The translations under genes and the position numbers were made by a program. 64,000 bases of DNA from Rhizobium viscosum (lineage in GTDB: Bacteria; Pseudomonadota; Alphaproteobacteria; Rhizobiales; Rhizobiaceae). The stretch covers positions 2,647,501 to 2,711,500 of the forward strand of contig NZ_JADBEC010000001.1 in NCBI RefSeq assembly GCF_014873945.1. The letters run 5' to 3'. Shown here in pieces: positions 18,775-27,434 of the stretch. The notes under the pieces are model-generated. The model made no database searches. It saw only the letters and a program-made list of their open reading frames with translations, and was not told the origin of the DNA. Position 1 is the first letter of the stretch, and each line of letters begins with the position of its first letter.

Positions 18775-19842
18775 ATGGAAAAAACACTCAATCACGTTAC
18801 CGGAGCCTTTCGCTGGTCGACTGAGAAGGACGTGACGGCGATCGAAATCGCCGTTTCGGCGCTCGCCGTGGCCGTTCCGGCTCTGCTTGCGGCGAGAGGC
18901 CATCATACAGGGCTCGGCCTGATCGGTGGCATGGCGATGAGCGGGACGGTAGCGCATGGCAGACTGACGACGCAAGCTGCGAGCGCAGGGGCTGCATTGC
19001 TGGTATTGTTGCTTGCGGCCGGGCTTGCCTGTGTACTCGGGCGGCTGGGCGGTGCGTGGCAGATCGGCCTGTTGCTGATCGCGGGGCTTGCCGGCGTCGT
19101 CGGCGGCTTCGATCGCGTTGTTGTCGCCGCCGCCATGCGCTTCGTCTTCTATCTCGTCATGGTCGGCGGCATCGTTTCTACCACCACGGCAGATCCGTTG
19201 CTCATTTTTGCGATTGTCATCGGCGGCGCGCTTTTTGCTGTTGTTCTCCATATGGTGGTGGCTGTGGTCGTCGCGCATATCCGCGGTCATGCGCCGGAGC
19301 AGGTTGAAGATGAACGCAAACCAACCATCAGGCAGAAATTCAATAGGCTGCGGCGCTCCCTGGCGGAACCGGCGGGTTGGCAATATCCCGTCCGGCTGGT
19401 TTCCTGCCTGGGCGCAGTTTCGCTCATCCACCTGTTCTTTCCCGATCATGACGTTCACTGGGCGGCGCTGGCGCTGGTGCTGCTGATCGAGCGGCGGCCG
19501 GAGCGTTTGCCGCTGAAGACGACGCAAAGAGTGATCGGCGTCATCTTCGGTGTCTGCTGTGCGGGATTGCTGTCGTTTCTAACCTTGCCAAGTTGGGCCG
19601 ATGTGCTTGTCATCGGCATGCTCGGCGGGGCCAGGCCCTTCCTCCGGGTCAGGAATTATCTCGCTTATTCGATCGTGATGACGCCGCTGATGATGATGGC
19701 GATGGGAACCGCCGATCATGCCCTGCCAACGTCAGCACTGCTGGATAGGCTATTTGCAACTGTCTTCGCCGCCTGCCTTGTGCTGCTCGTCAACCAGGCA
19801 ACGATCCATTTTCTGCCGCAGACGGCAGCGCCTAAGGCTTAG
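18775..19842 (+). CDS. FUSC-family inner-membrane protein (putative exporter)
   Basis: This polytopic membrane protein has about 355 residues, two groups of hydrophobic helices and a charged central cytoplasmic stretch (HAPEQVEDERKPTIRQKFNRL). The layout fits the FUSC/aromatic acid exporter group. The second half has the conserved HWAALALVLLIERRPERLPLKTTQRVIG segment in which RTxQRxxGT-like residues recur. The start at ATG 18775 has GAGAGACGG before it. It is divergent from, and probably repressed by, the MarR protein. No periplasmic adaptor gene is adjacent. The substrate is unknown. Confidence 0.78.
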   Translation: MEKTLNHVTGAFRWSTEKDVTAIEIAVSALAVAVPALLAARGHHTGLGLIGGMAMSGTVAHGRLTTQAASAGAALLVLLLAAGLACVLGRLGGAWQIGLLLIAGLAGVVGGFDRVVVAAAMRFVFYLVMVGGIVSTTTADPLLIFAIVIGGALFAVVLHMVVAVVVAHIRGHAPEQVEDERKPTIRQKFNRLRRSLAEPAGWQYPVRLVSCLGAVSLIHLFFPDHDVHWAALALVLLIERRPERLPLKTTQRVIGVIFGVCCAGLLSFLTLPSWADVLVIGMLGGARPFLRVRNYLAYSIVMTPLMMMAMGTADHALPTSALLDRLFATVFAACLVLLVNQATIHFLPQTAAPKA

Positions 19843-20630
19843 ACGACGATGCTCGAAGGAATGGTCGCCGTCGGCACGGCAGCCGACAGGCCGGTCACGG
19901 CAGATTGTGCTGCTCCGATTGCATCTTCGGCGGTGGCGTCGCGGTTCTTTTCACGCAGATCGCGCATGGCCTTTTCGAGGATCTGTTTCAGCTCGCGGAC
20001 GATGGATTTGAATTCTTCCATTGTCTGGCGGTCATCGGCGGAAATTGCCGACGATTTCGGACCGTCATCGATGGTTTCCTGATAGGCCTTGCGGGCATGA
20101 GCCGCGCCGTCCATTTCCGCAGTATTCGTGCTGTCTTCGGCTGCTTCCGCTGTCGTTGCGGTATCCTGCGATGTCTCGGTAGAAGCCGTTGCATCGCTTG
20201 CGACGATGTCTGCCGTAGCATTCGTAGCGACATCGGTCGTCGCGGCGGCGGAAGCTGATGTGGCTGCTGTGCTGGTCGCAACACCTGGGGCGGAAGAGCC
20301 GCCGGTTGCGACGGCGGAGGCGAATTCGGAGGCTGCGGCGCCGACCTTGCGCGCGAGTTCCGCAGCAAGACGCGCAATCACTTCAGGCGGGAAACCCGCC
20401 GTTTTCAGCGCCTGAAGCTCCTGCTTGGCTTCTTCGAGCTTGCGCTGGGCGCGGCTCTTCGCATCGTCGGCGGAGCTAGCCAGCGAATTGCGCACCTGCT
20501 CCAGCGCCAGCGACTGCCGCTGGATCTTCAATACGCCGGTATCGGGCTCATCGCTCGTGGACAAAACGCCGGATTGTGCCGGTTGGGTGCCGCGCAGAAG
20601 GGTGGACGCCGAAACGGTTGCGAGCTGCAT
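19839..20630 (-). CDS. Hypothetical Ala/Thr-rich protein
   Basis: I do not recognise this 263-residue protein. The first half is helical with a likely coiled coil (DDAKSRAQRKLEEAKQELQAL). The middle (about 120-185) is a low-complexity Ala/Ser/Thr stretch. The C-terminal part is charged and helical (FKSIVRELKQILEKAMRDLRE). There is no signal peptide. The start has GGGG ten bases upstream. It overlaps the FUSC gene end by 4 bases and lies 40 bases beyond sqdC in the same direction, so it could be read with the sqd operon. The reading frame shows normal codon bias and is probably real. Confidence 0.7.
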   Translation of the reverse strand: MQLATVSASTLLRGTQPAQSGVLSTSDEPDTGVLKIQRQSLALEQVRNSLASSADDAKSRAQRKLEEAKQELQALKTAGFPPEVIARLAAELARKVGAAASEFASAVATGGSSAPGVATSTAATSASAAATTDVATNATADIVASDATASTETSQDTATTAEAAEDSTNTAEMDGAAHARKAYQETIDDGPKSSAISADDRQTMEEFKSIVRELKQILEKAMRDLREKNRDATAEDAIGAAQSAVTGLSAAVPTATIPSSIVV

Positions 20631-20669
20631 AATATACCCCCGATTACATTTGGGGCGTACTCTGCCAGA

Positions 20670-21584
20670 TCAGACTTGCGTGGAACTGGGTCGCGAAACG
20701 GTTTGTTTCTCGGCCAATTGCCGCATCGTCTGCTCGAAAAGGGGCATGCCGCCGGGCTTCCAGCCGAGCGCGCGGATCTTACCCGTGTTCATATCGCAAA
20801 GCTCTGCCTTGTCCGCTGCTTCGGGCAGCGGGAAGGGACAGTCGACGTGATGCCGGATCGGCGAAAGAATATCCCTGGTATCGACGGCGATATCCGAGAT
20901 GTTGAAGACTTCGCCGGAGATTCGCGCACTTTCTGTTTCCAGCATCAGCCGCACGGCGCGGCCGAGATCGCGTCCATGCACCTCGGTTCCGGCGCGTGAG
21001 GAAACAGGCTGGCCGCTCAGGTAGTCTTCGATCAGTCGATCCCATTTGTTTGGAGAACGGTCACCGTAGATGCCTGTCGCCCGCAGGCTTGCGCCCGCAA
21101 AGCCCGGGCCGGAAAGATGAGCGAGCGCCCGTTCCGCATCGAGCTTGACCTGTCCGTAGAGGGTTTCCGGCGTGGCGGGCATGGTTTCGAAAAGCTCGGT
21201 GCCCGCTGGATGCTTGCCGTAGGCGGCGCGGCTGGACATGAAGATGCAACGGCGGGTGCCTGCACGCTTTGCCTCCTCGAAGAGTTTTACGGTGCCGTCG
21301 AGGTTCAGGCGGTGAAATGCCTTCGGGTCATCGCCTTCGCCGCCGCGATATTTTCCTTCGATGTGACTGAAGGCGGCGTGCACGAAGAAATAGGCATCAT
21401 CGAAGGCGCCGATATCGTCCTCGTCCGGATCGAGCGAAAGCGGGACGAAATCGACCGGACGGGAGAAGGACCGGGGGAGCGGCGCACGCCGTCCGCCGAC
21501 AATCACCTGATATCCGGCAGAAAGCAGCTCTTCGACGATATAACGTCCGACGAGGCCCGTTCCGCCTGATACCAGTACTTTCAT
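20670..21584 (-). CDS. sqdC: NAD-dependent epimerase/reductase SqdC
   Basis: This 304-residue extended SDR-family protein has the Rossmann motif VSGGTGLVGRYIV. It is the last gene of a sqdB-sqdD-sqdC arrangement known from Sinorhizobium and Rhodobacter, where the products make the sulfolipid SQDG. SqdC is thought to be a reductase-like accessory whose exact reaction is unsettled. The start overlaps the sqdD stop as ATGA, indicating translational coupling. The symbol rests on gene order as well as fold. Confidence 0.82.
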   Translation of the reverse strand: MKVLVSGGTGLVGRYIVEELLSAGYQVIVGGRRAPLPRSFSRPVDFVPLSLDPDEDDIGAFDDAYFFVHAAFSHIEGKYRGGEGDDPKAFHRLNLDGTVKLFEEAKRAGTRRCIFMSSRAAYGKHPAGTELFETMPATPETLYGQVKLDAERALAHLSGPGFAGASLRATGIYGDRSPNKWDRLIEDYLSGQPVSSRAGTEVHGRDLGRAVRLMLETESARISGEVFNISDIAVDTRDILSPIRHHVDCPFPLPEAADKAELCDMNTGKIRALGWKPGGMPLFEQTMRQLAEKQTVSRPSSTQV

Positions 21585-22405
21585 GCCGCTTCATCCGGAT
21601 TGGCCAGAGATGCAATCTCCGGCACGTGGCTGTCAGTATGGAAACAATGCCACAAATCGATCAAAGGTTGTAGTCTCGCGGCCTTGGGATGATCTTTTTC
21701 CCAAGGTTTTTCATATTGATAGTGCAGGATGGAAATGCTCTTCCAATCCCATAGGGCCGGCATGGTGAACCAGACATATTGCAGCATGTTGAGATAGATC
21801 GGCAGGCCGTGCCAATCGGGGAAGAACGTCTCGAGGAAGGTCTGATCCGTGCGCCGCCAGAAGATGTCAGGCTGATCCAGAACCGCAAGCATCTTCCGGA
21901 AGGTCTCTTGCGAAGGGCGGGCGACGAAGACCCCGGAGTTCATGCGGCGGAAGTCGGCAAGGCGTTCATAGACATTCGGCGCCGCGGAGAATTCCGGGTA
22001 GGCGAAGAGCTTGTCGACGTTCTTCAAGACGATCGCATCGGCATCGATGAAAACGCAGCGCTCATATTCGACAAGCTGCCAGAGGCGGAGCTTGCAGAAA
22101 TTGTCGAGCGGCGAGTGAAAGGCCGGTTTGCGGCCTTTGGTGAAAGGTGCAGCGGAGTGGAGATTGCCGCGCGTATGCCGCTCGTTGAAAGCATCAGACA
22201 AAGGCAGATGCTCGACTTCGATCAGCCGGCAGCCGAGGGCGCCCAGTGGGGCGAGCGTGGCCGCGTCAACACCGCCGGTATGCAGGATGACGATGGCGGC
22301 GTCCGTACCGGTGCGACGCAGCGAGTTGGCCAGTGCCGTCGCGCCCATGGCGTAGTCGGCGTTGGTGACGAGAGTGACGTAGGCGAAGTGCCGGGCGGGG
22401 GTCAT
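21581..22405 (-). CDS. sqdD: Glycosyltransferase family 8 protein SqdD
   Basis: This glycogenin-like GT8 glycosyltransferase of 274 residues is expected to transfer sulfoquinovose from UDP-sulfoquinovose to diacylglycerol. Motifs are the N-terminal YVTLVTNADYAMGATALA, the metal-binding DxD as FIDADAIVLKN, and NSGVFVARPS. ATG 22405 (MTPARHFAY) is chosen over an upstream ATG at 22444 that lacks family character. It lies 67 bases after sqdB and overlaps sqdC by 4 bases. Confidence 0.86.
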   Translation of the reverse strand: MTPARHFAYVTLVTNADYAMGATALANSLRRTGTDAAIVILHTGGVDAATLAPLGALGCRLIEVEHLPLSDAFNERHTRGNLHSAAPFTKGRKPAFHSPLDNFCKLRLWQLVEYERCVFIDADAIVLKNVDKLFAYPEFSAAPNVYERLADFRRMNSGVFVARPSQETFRKMLAVLDQPDIFWRRTDQTFLETFFPDWHGLPIYLNMLQYVWFTMPALWDWKSISILHYQYEKPWEKDHPKAARLQPLIDLWHCFHTDSHVPEIASLANPDEAA

Positions 22406-22472
22406 GGATTCGGGGTACTTTCCTGAACGGCCTCGCTCCGGCAAGGCCGTTGCCTCGAGAAGAAAGCACCAC

Positions 22473-23693
22473 TCATGATACGGACTTCAGCCGCTTACCT
22501 TCCGGGTCGTGATTGATCGTCGCGGCGATATCCCTCGTCCAGGCGGAGACGGCCGGGACGCGGGAGCGGTCGACACGGTAAGCGAATTTCCTGGCGACTT
22601 CGACGATTTCGTCGAGCAGGCCGGCCTTCAGGGTAATCGGATCGAGGCCGAGGCTGAGGAATTTGTCGTTCCTGACGACCAGATCGTTTTCGGCAGCTTC
22701 CTTGCGCGGATTGGGCAGCCAGACGACTTCGGAACCGGCCATCTTGGCGATCATCTCCGCAAGATCGCGCACACGATGGGTTTCCGTCATCTGGTTGAAG
22801 ATCTCGACGCGTGAACCACGGGCCGGGGGATTCTTGAGCGCCAGTTCGATGCAGCGGACGGAATCCTGGATATGGATGAAGGCGCGCGTCTGGCCACCGG
22901 TGCCGTGGACGGTCAGCGGATAGCCGATGGCAGCCTGAATGAGGAAGCGGTTCAGCACCGTGCCGTAGTCGCCGTCATAATCGAAGCGATTGATGAGTTG
23001 CGGATGGCGGCGCGTCTGTTCAGTATGCGTGCCCCACACGATGCCCTGATGCAGATCAGTGATCCTAAGGCTGTCGTTCTTGGCATAGAACTGGAAGAGC
23101 AACTGATCCAGGCACTTGGTCATGTGGTAGATCGAGCCGGGATTGGATGGATAGAGGATTTCCTGCGAGGCAGTTTCGCCATCCATCGTCTCGATGCCGA
23201 CAGGCAGATAACCTTCCGGAATGGCGGCACCGACCGTCGAATAGCCGTAGACGCCCATGGTGCCGAGGTGGACCAGATGCGCATCGAGCTGCAGCTCGAC
23301 CAACGCATTCAAGAGATTATGCGTGGCGCTGACGTTGTTGTTTACAGTGTAATTCTTGTGCCGGTCGCTCTTCATCGAATAGGGCGCGGCGCGCTGCTCG
23401 GCGAAATGGATGATCGCATCCGGCCGGTTTTCCGCGAGCCACTTCTTCAGGAGCTCGTAGTCCCGAGCGAGGTCGATCAGATTGAAATGGATGCGCCGGC
23501 CGGTTTCGGCATGCCAGATACGAGTGCGCTCCTGAATGGAGTCCATCGGCGTCAGCGACTGGACGCCGAGCTCGGTATCGATCCAGCGGCGGGAGAGATT
23601 GTCGAGGATGTGGATGTCATGCCCGGCATCGGAGAGATGCAGCGAGGTTGGCCAACCGATGAACCCGTCTCCGCCCATCACTGCAATCTTCAT
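22473..23693 (-). CDS. sqdB: UDP-sulfoquinovose synthase SqdB
   Basis: SqdB combines UDP-glucose and sulfite to make UDP-sulfoquinovose, the head-group donor of the sulfolipid SQDG. The 406-residue SDR protein starts MKIAVMGGDGFIGWPTSLHL (NAD-binding glycine motif). It has the family-specific HFAEQRAAPYSMKS segment and the catalytic pair Tyr189/Lys193 in YHMTK. It is close in pattern to plant SQD1. As the first gene of the minus-strand sqdBDC unit, it is divergent from ybgC with about 118 bases between starts. Confidence 0.92.
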   Translation of the reverse strand: MKIAVMGGDGFIGWPTSLHLSDAGHDIHILDNLSRRWIDTELGVQSLTPMDSIQERTRIWHAETGRRIHFNLIDLARDYELLKKWLAENRPDAIIHFAEQRAAPYSMKSDRHKNYTVNNNVSATHNLLNALVELQLDAHLVHLGTMGVYGYSTVGAAIPEGYLPVGIETMDGETASQEILYPSNPGSIYHMTKCLDQLLFQFYAKNDSLRITDLHQGIVWGTHTEQTRRHPQLINRFDYDGDYGTVLNRFLIQAAIGYPLTVHGTGGQTRAFIHIQDSVRCIELALKNPPARGSRVEIFNQMTETHRVRDLAEMIAKMAGSEVVWLPNPRKEAAENDLVVRNDKFLSLGLDPITLKAGLLDEIVEVARKFAYRVDRSRVPAVSAWTRDIAATINHDPEGKRLKSVS

Positions 23694-23811
23694 GCCACTG
23701 GCTCCTCATGGTTGTGTCCTAACGGGAATAGTTAGGAAATATGACAATTGTTCAATGCTTGCGTGTCGAGACGTGTTGCGCCAAAGAGGGCCGGAAAGTT
23801 TGGAGAAAATT

Positions 23812-24261
23812 ATGGCGGAACACGGTTTTTCTATTTCCGGCGAGCTCACCGAGGTGGGTCATCGACTCGTTCAGCGGGTCTATTATGAAGATACCGATTT
23901 CTCCGGTCTGGTCTATCACGCACGCTATCTGCATTTCCTCGAACGGGGCCGCACCGACTACCTGCGCTGTCTCGGTGTCGAGCAGCGAGAGCTCGTGAAT
24001 GCGGACGAGGAAGGACTCGTTTTCGTCGTTCATCGCATGGAGATCGACTTTAAAAGCCCGGCCCGCATGGACGACATTTTGACCGTGATCACACACACCG
24101 AAAAGGCCGGTGGCGCGAAGATGGTGCTCAACCAGGAAATCCGCCGCGCCGATACTCTGCTGATCGCCGCGAAGGTGATCATCGCCGTGATCAATGCCAA
24201 GGGCAGGCCGCGCCGGCTGCCGGAGGCGCTCGCAAGGCAAATGCTCATTCCCGAGACCTGA
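23812..24261 (+). CDS. ybgC: Acyl-CoA thioesterase YbgC (Tol-Pal associated)
   Basis: This 149-residue hotdog-fold thioesterase is normally the first gene of tol-pal clusters. The active-site region YYEDTDFSGLVYHARYLHFLERGR contains the catalytic Asp and conserved His. ATG 23812 is preceded by GGAGA, whereas the long upstream open frame crosses sqdB on the other strand. A 404-base gap separates it from tolQ, so tolQ probably has its own promoter. Confidence 0.92.
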   Translation: MAEHGFSISGELTEVGHRLVQRVYYEDTDFSGLVYHARYLHFLERGRTDYLRCLGVEQRELVNADEEGLVFVVHRMEIDFKSPARMDDILTVITHTEKAGGAKMVLNQEIRRADTLLIAAKVIIAVINAKGRPRRLPEALARQMLIPET

Positions 24262-24665
24262 AAATAGCCGGGACAATGCCTGCGCTTCTCGCGTCAAACT
24301 GCCGGAATCGAGGGGTTGTAAAAACTTGAATTTTATGTGAAGGAATTGCCGCGCTGCAAGATGAGCGCTGTGTTCAGCAACCGAGCGATGCTCCGGTCAA
24401 GTTAATCCAGGAACAAAATCTCACGCGACATTCCTGCTGTCACAGTTTGGCACTAACGATCTATTAACCATAATGGTGTCTTACTCGCGGAGTCGGAGTT
24501 TGTGCGACGCACGCCTTCCTTTGACCAAATTTGACGGCAAGAAGGCGGAAGAAGAGCTTGGAAGCTTGACCAGGGCTTTGGGCGGCGGCCGCCAGACATT
24601 CTTGCGTGATCACTTCGTGCCGCCCGGTCAAGCGCCGGGCGTTTGGATTCGGGGATTTTGGATCT
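24262..24665. other. Intergenic region upstream of tolQ
   Basis: These 404 bases between ybgC and tolQ carry no convincing gene or terminator. They hold a TTAACCAT motif at 24464-24471. I see no clear -35/-10 pair. Confidence 0.6.
24464..24471 (+). promoter_or_regulatory. CtrA half-site-like motif before tolQ
   Basis: TTAACCAT matches the half-site described for the cell-cycle regulator CtrA. It lies about 195 bases before tolQ. A single 8-mer is weak evidence alone, but similar motifs recur before pal and the outer-membrane protein gene. Confidence 0.35.
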
Positions 24666-25385
24666 ATGGAACAAGTAGGATTGGCAGCAGCCACGACCGA
24701 CGTCAGCCTCTGGTCGCTTTTCATGCAGGCCGGCATCGTCGTCAAGCTGGTCATGCTCGGCCTTATCGCCGCTTCGGTGTGGACCTGGGCTATCGTCATT
24801 GACAAATATCTGGCTTACGGCCGCGCCCGTCGCCAGTTCGACAAGTTCGAGCAGGTCTTCTGGTCGGGCCAGTCGCTGGAAGAACTCTACCGGACGCTTT
24901 CCGAGCGCAACAATACGGGCCTTGCGGCGATCTTCGTCGCGGCGATGCGCGAATGGAAGAAGTCCTTCGAGCGTGGTGCACGTTCGCCGATCGGTCTTCA
25001 AATGCGTATTGACCGCGCGATGGACGTGACGCTCGCCCGTGAATCCGAATATCTCTCGGCCCGTCTCGGCTCGCTTGCGACGATCGGTTCGGCCGGTCCG
25101 TTTATCGGTCTGTTCGGCACGGTCGTCGGTATCATGACCTCGTTCCAGGCAATCGCCGGTTCGAAGTCTACCAACCTTGCGGTTGTGGCGCCTGGTATCG
25201 CGGAAGCGCTGCTCGCAACCGCCATCGGTCTCGTCGCCGCTATCCCGGCGGTTATCGCCTACAACAAGTTCTCCGCCGATGCCGGCAAGCTCTCGGGTCG
25301 CATGGAAGGCTTTGCGGATGAATTCTCCGCCATCCTTTCGCGCCAGATCGACGAGAAGCTGCAGCCGCGCCAGGCCGCGCAGTAA
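24666..25385 (+). CDS. tolQ: Tol-Pal proton channel subunit TolQ
   Basis: TolQ is the inner-membrane proton-channel subunit that, with TolR, energises TolA for outer-membrane constriction at division. The 239-residue protein has three membrane helices: near residue 15-35 ([22 protein letters not shown] region), then [17 protein letters not shown] and [19 protein letters not shown], the conserved ExbB/TolQ core. ATG 24666 ([13 protein letters not shown]) is the family-typical start. It begins the tolQRA block. Confidence 0.95.
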   Translation: MEQVGLAAATTDVSLWSLFMQAGIVVKLVMLGLIAASVWTWAIVIDKYLAYGRARRQFDKFEQVFWSGQSLEELYRTLSERNNTGLAAIFVAAMREWKKSFERGARSPIGLQMRIDRAMDVTLARESEYLSARLGSLATIGSAGPFIGLFGTVVGIMTSFQAIAGSKSTNLAVVAPGIAEALLATAIGLVAAIPAVIAYNKFSADAGKLSGRMEGFADEFSAILSRQIDEKLQPRQAAQ

Positions 25386-25399
25386 CGGAGTAGACGACC

Positions 25400-25855
25400 A
25401 TGGGTATGGCTGTAGGCGGCAATAGTGGAGGAGGCGGCGGACGCCGCCGCCGCGGTGGCCGCAACAAGGGGGTTATCTCCGAAATCAACGTGACGCCGCT
25501 CGTCGACGTCATGCTCGTGCTGCTCATCATCTTCATGGTGGCGGCCCCGATGATGACGGTCGGTGTTCCGATCGATCTGCCGGAAACGCAGGCCAAGGCG
25601 CTGAATTCCGAGACGCAGCCGATCACGATCTCGGTCAAGAACAACGGCGAAGTCTATCTGCAGGAAACGCCGATCCCGGCTGAGGAAATTGCTGCAAAGC
25701 TCGAGGCGATCGCCACCACCGGTTACAACGAGCGCATCTTCGTGCGCGGCGATGCGACTGCGCCTTACGGCGTGATTGCTGACGTCATGGCCCGTATCCA
25801 GGGCGCGGGCTTCAAGAATATCGGCCTCGTGACGCAGCAGAAGAAGGACCAGTAA
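25400..25855 (+). CDS. tolR: Tol-Pal proton channel subunit TolR
   Basis: This 151-residue bitopic inner-membrane protein has a Gly/Arg-rich cytoplasmic N-terminus and a single transmembrane helix with the proton-carrying aspartate in [18 protein letters not shown] (Asp in the PLVDV motif). A periplasmic domain of about 95 residues follows. It starts 14 bases after the tolQ stop and is followed 8 bases later by tolA. Confidence 0.95.
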   Translation: MGMAVGGNSGGGGGRRRRGGRNKGVISEINVTPLVDVMLVLLIIFMVAAPMMTVGVPIDLPETQAKALNSETQPITISVKNNGEVYLQETPIPAEEIAAKLEAIATTGYNERIFVRGDATAPYGVIADVMARIQGAGFKNIGLVTQQKKDQ

Positions 25856-25863
25856 CGCTCAAG

Positions 25864-27000
25864 ATGAAGACCAGCGTCGTCACATCTGCGGTTCTGCACG
25901 GGCTGGTGCTTACCTGGGCGCTGGTGTCGCTAAGCGCTCCGGAATCCTTCAAGGTGGAGGATTTCGAGGCGATGCCGGTCGACCTCGTGCCGGTGGAATC
26001 CATCACGCAGTTGCAGCAGGGCGACAAGAAGGCTCCGAAGAAAGAGGTTTCTGCGCCGACGCCGACGACCCGGCCACCGATCCCGCAGCCGGCGGAAAAT
26101 GCCGGTGACAACAATGTCGACCTGAAGACGCCGCCGGTCCCGAACGCCAAGCCCAGCAACAGCGAAGCTGCGGCGGCGAATTCGAGCGAGAAGCCGCTGC
26201 CGACGATCGATCCCAAGCCGAACGACGTCAAGGAAGTCAACAAGGAAGAGACCGAGGTCGAGCAGCCGAAGGAAGTCGCTTCCATTCCGCAGACCAAGCC
26301 CGTGGAAGTGACGCCGCCGAAGCCCGAGGAAAAGCCGCCGGAAGAACAGGCCAAGCCTGCAGAACCGCCGAAGCCGGATGCCGAGGCATTGCCGGACAAA
26401 GTGCCGACCCCGGTCCTGAAGCCGCAGGTAAAGCCGCCGGAGCCGAAGGCTGCCGAAAAGCCACCGGAGAAGCCTCAGGATCAGCCGAAGACTGCCGAAA
26501 AGCCGACCGACAAGAAGAAGGACGATCAGAAGCGCGAGGTGGCGAAATCCGCTTCTTCGATGAAGAGCGACTTCAATGCGGACGAGATTTCCGCGTTGCT
26601 GAACAAGACCGATCCGTCCGCAGGTGGTGCCAAGCGCTCGACACAGGAAGCATCCCTGGGCGCGAAGAAGAGCACTGGGGGCTCGAAACTTAGCCAGAGC
26701 GAAGAGAATGCACTGCAAGGTTTGATCGAGGGTAACTGGCTGATCACTCCGGGGATGGAAGGCCTTTCCGGCATGGTCATCAAGGTACATATGAAGCTCG
26801 ATAAGGATGGTAACATTGTTGGCCAGCCTGAAGTTGAGTCCTCGGGCGGTAGCAGCAGCGATTCTACGCGGCGTGCGCTGGAAAGCGGTGCCTACAGAGC
26901 TGTTATGAAATCCGCGCCATTCTCGATGCTTCCGAAGGACAAGTATGACACTTGGAATGAGGTCGAATTGAACTTCGATCCGAGCAGCATGGGAATCTAG
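25864..27000 (+). CDS. tolA: Tol-Pal energy transducer TolA
   Basis: TolA links the TolQR motor to TolB and Pal. The 378-residue protein has an N-terminal membrane anchor (about residues 5-22), then a long Pro/Lys/Glu-rich periplasmic linker (about 55-240), and a compact C-terminal TonB/TolA-type domain (about 275-378, ending SAPFSMLPKDKYDTWNEVELNF). The Pro-rich rather than Ala-rich coiled linker is usual for rhizobia. The stop is directly followed by the ATG of a second gene encoding a related C-terminal domain. Confidence 0.9.
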   Translation: MKTSVVTSAVLHGLVLTWALVSLSAPESFKVEDFEAMPVDLVPVESITQLQQGDKKAPKKEVSAPTPTTRPPIPQPAENAGDNNVDLKTPPVPNAKPSNSEAAAANSSEKPLPTIDPKPNDVKEVNKEETEVEQPKEVASIPQTKPVEVTPPKPEEKPPEEQAKPAEPPKPDAEALPDKVPTPVLKPQVKPPEPKAAEKPPEKPQDQPKTAEKPTDKKKDDQKREVAKSASSMKSDFNADEISALLNKTDPSAGGAKRSTQEASLGAKKSTGGSKLSQSEENALQGLIEGNWLITPGMEGLSGMVIKVHMKLDKDGNIVGQPEVESSGGSSSDSTRRALESGAYRAVMKSAPFSMLPKDKYDTWNEVELNFDPSSMGI

Positions 27001-27414
27001 ATGCTGACGGACCTGTCCCACGGCACCAAGTCCTTAGCAGCCACCTTAGTACTCGGCACGATTCTGGGCTGCGCCTTTGAGGCATCGGCACAGTCAGCCG
27101 GGGCAGCGACGTCCGATGCGTCGGTGGAAGCGATGCGTCGAGCTATAACGACCCATTTCAATGTGCCTCCAGACTTGCTGAAGGGTGGCAAGGTTCTGAT
27201 CACCGTTCACCTGAAGCTTAGCAGGACTGGTGCGATCGATGGTTCGCCGCTGGTGACAGTTTCGGGCGGCGATGAGGCTGCGCGAAATCGCCTGTCGGCT
27301 GCAGCTCTCCATGCGGTGTTGCGCGCATCGCCATTCACCATGCTTCCGAAAGACAAATACGAATCCTGGAAAGAAGTCGTCCTGCGCTTCGAAGCCGGCG
27401 ATCCGACTCCATAG
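27001..27414 (+). CDS. Free-standing periplasmic TolA C-domain-like protein
   Basis: This 137-residue protein has a signal peptide (cleavage near EASAQ) and then one domain that resembles the C-terminus of the adjacent TolA. Both have an HLKL/HMKL strand, an ISG-type spacer with GS/GG, and the shared ending SPF(T/S)MLPKDKY(E/D)(S/T)W(K/N)EV. It lacks a membrane anchor and linker. It starts one base after the tolA stop and lies 20 bases before tolB, so it must be made with them. It probably arose by partial duplication of tolA. A role as a soluble competitor or partner of Pal/TolB is only a guess. Confidence 0.8.
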   Translation: MLTDLSHGTKSLAATLVLGTILGCAFEASAQSAGAATSDASVEAMRRAITTHFNVPPDLLKGGKVLITVHLKLSRTGAIDGSPLVTVSGGDEAARNRLSAAALHAVLRASPFTMLPKDKYESWKEVVLRFEAGDPTP

Positions 27415-27434
27415 ATGCTGAAAGGCTGTTTGGT

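Noticed and set aside
20120..20290. Tandem repeat in the Ala/Thr-rich hypothetical gene
   Set aside because: Low-complexity codons for Ala/Thr/Ser without a regular repeat unit.
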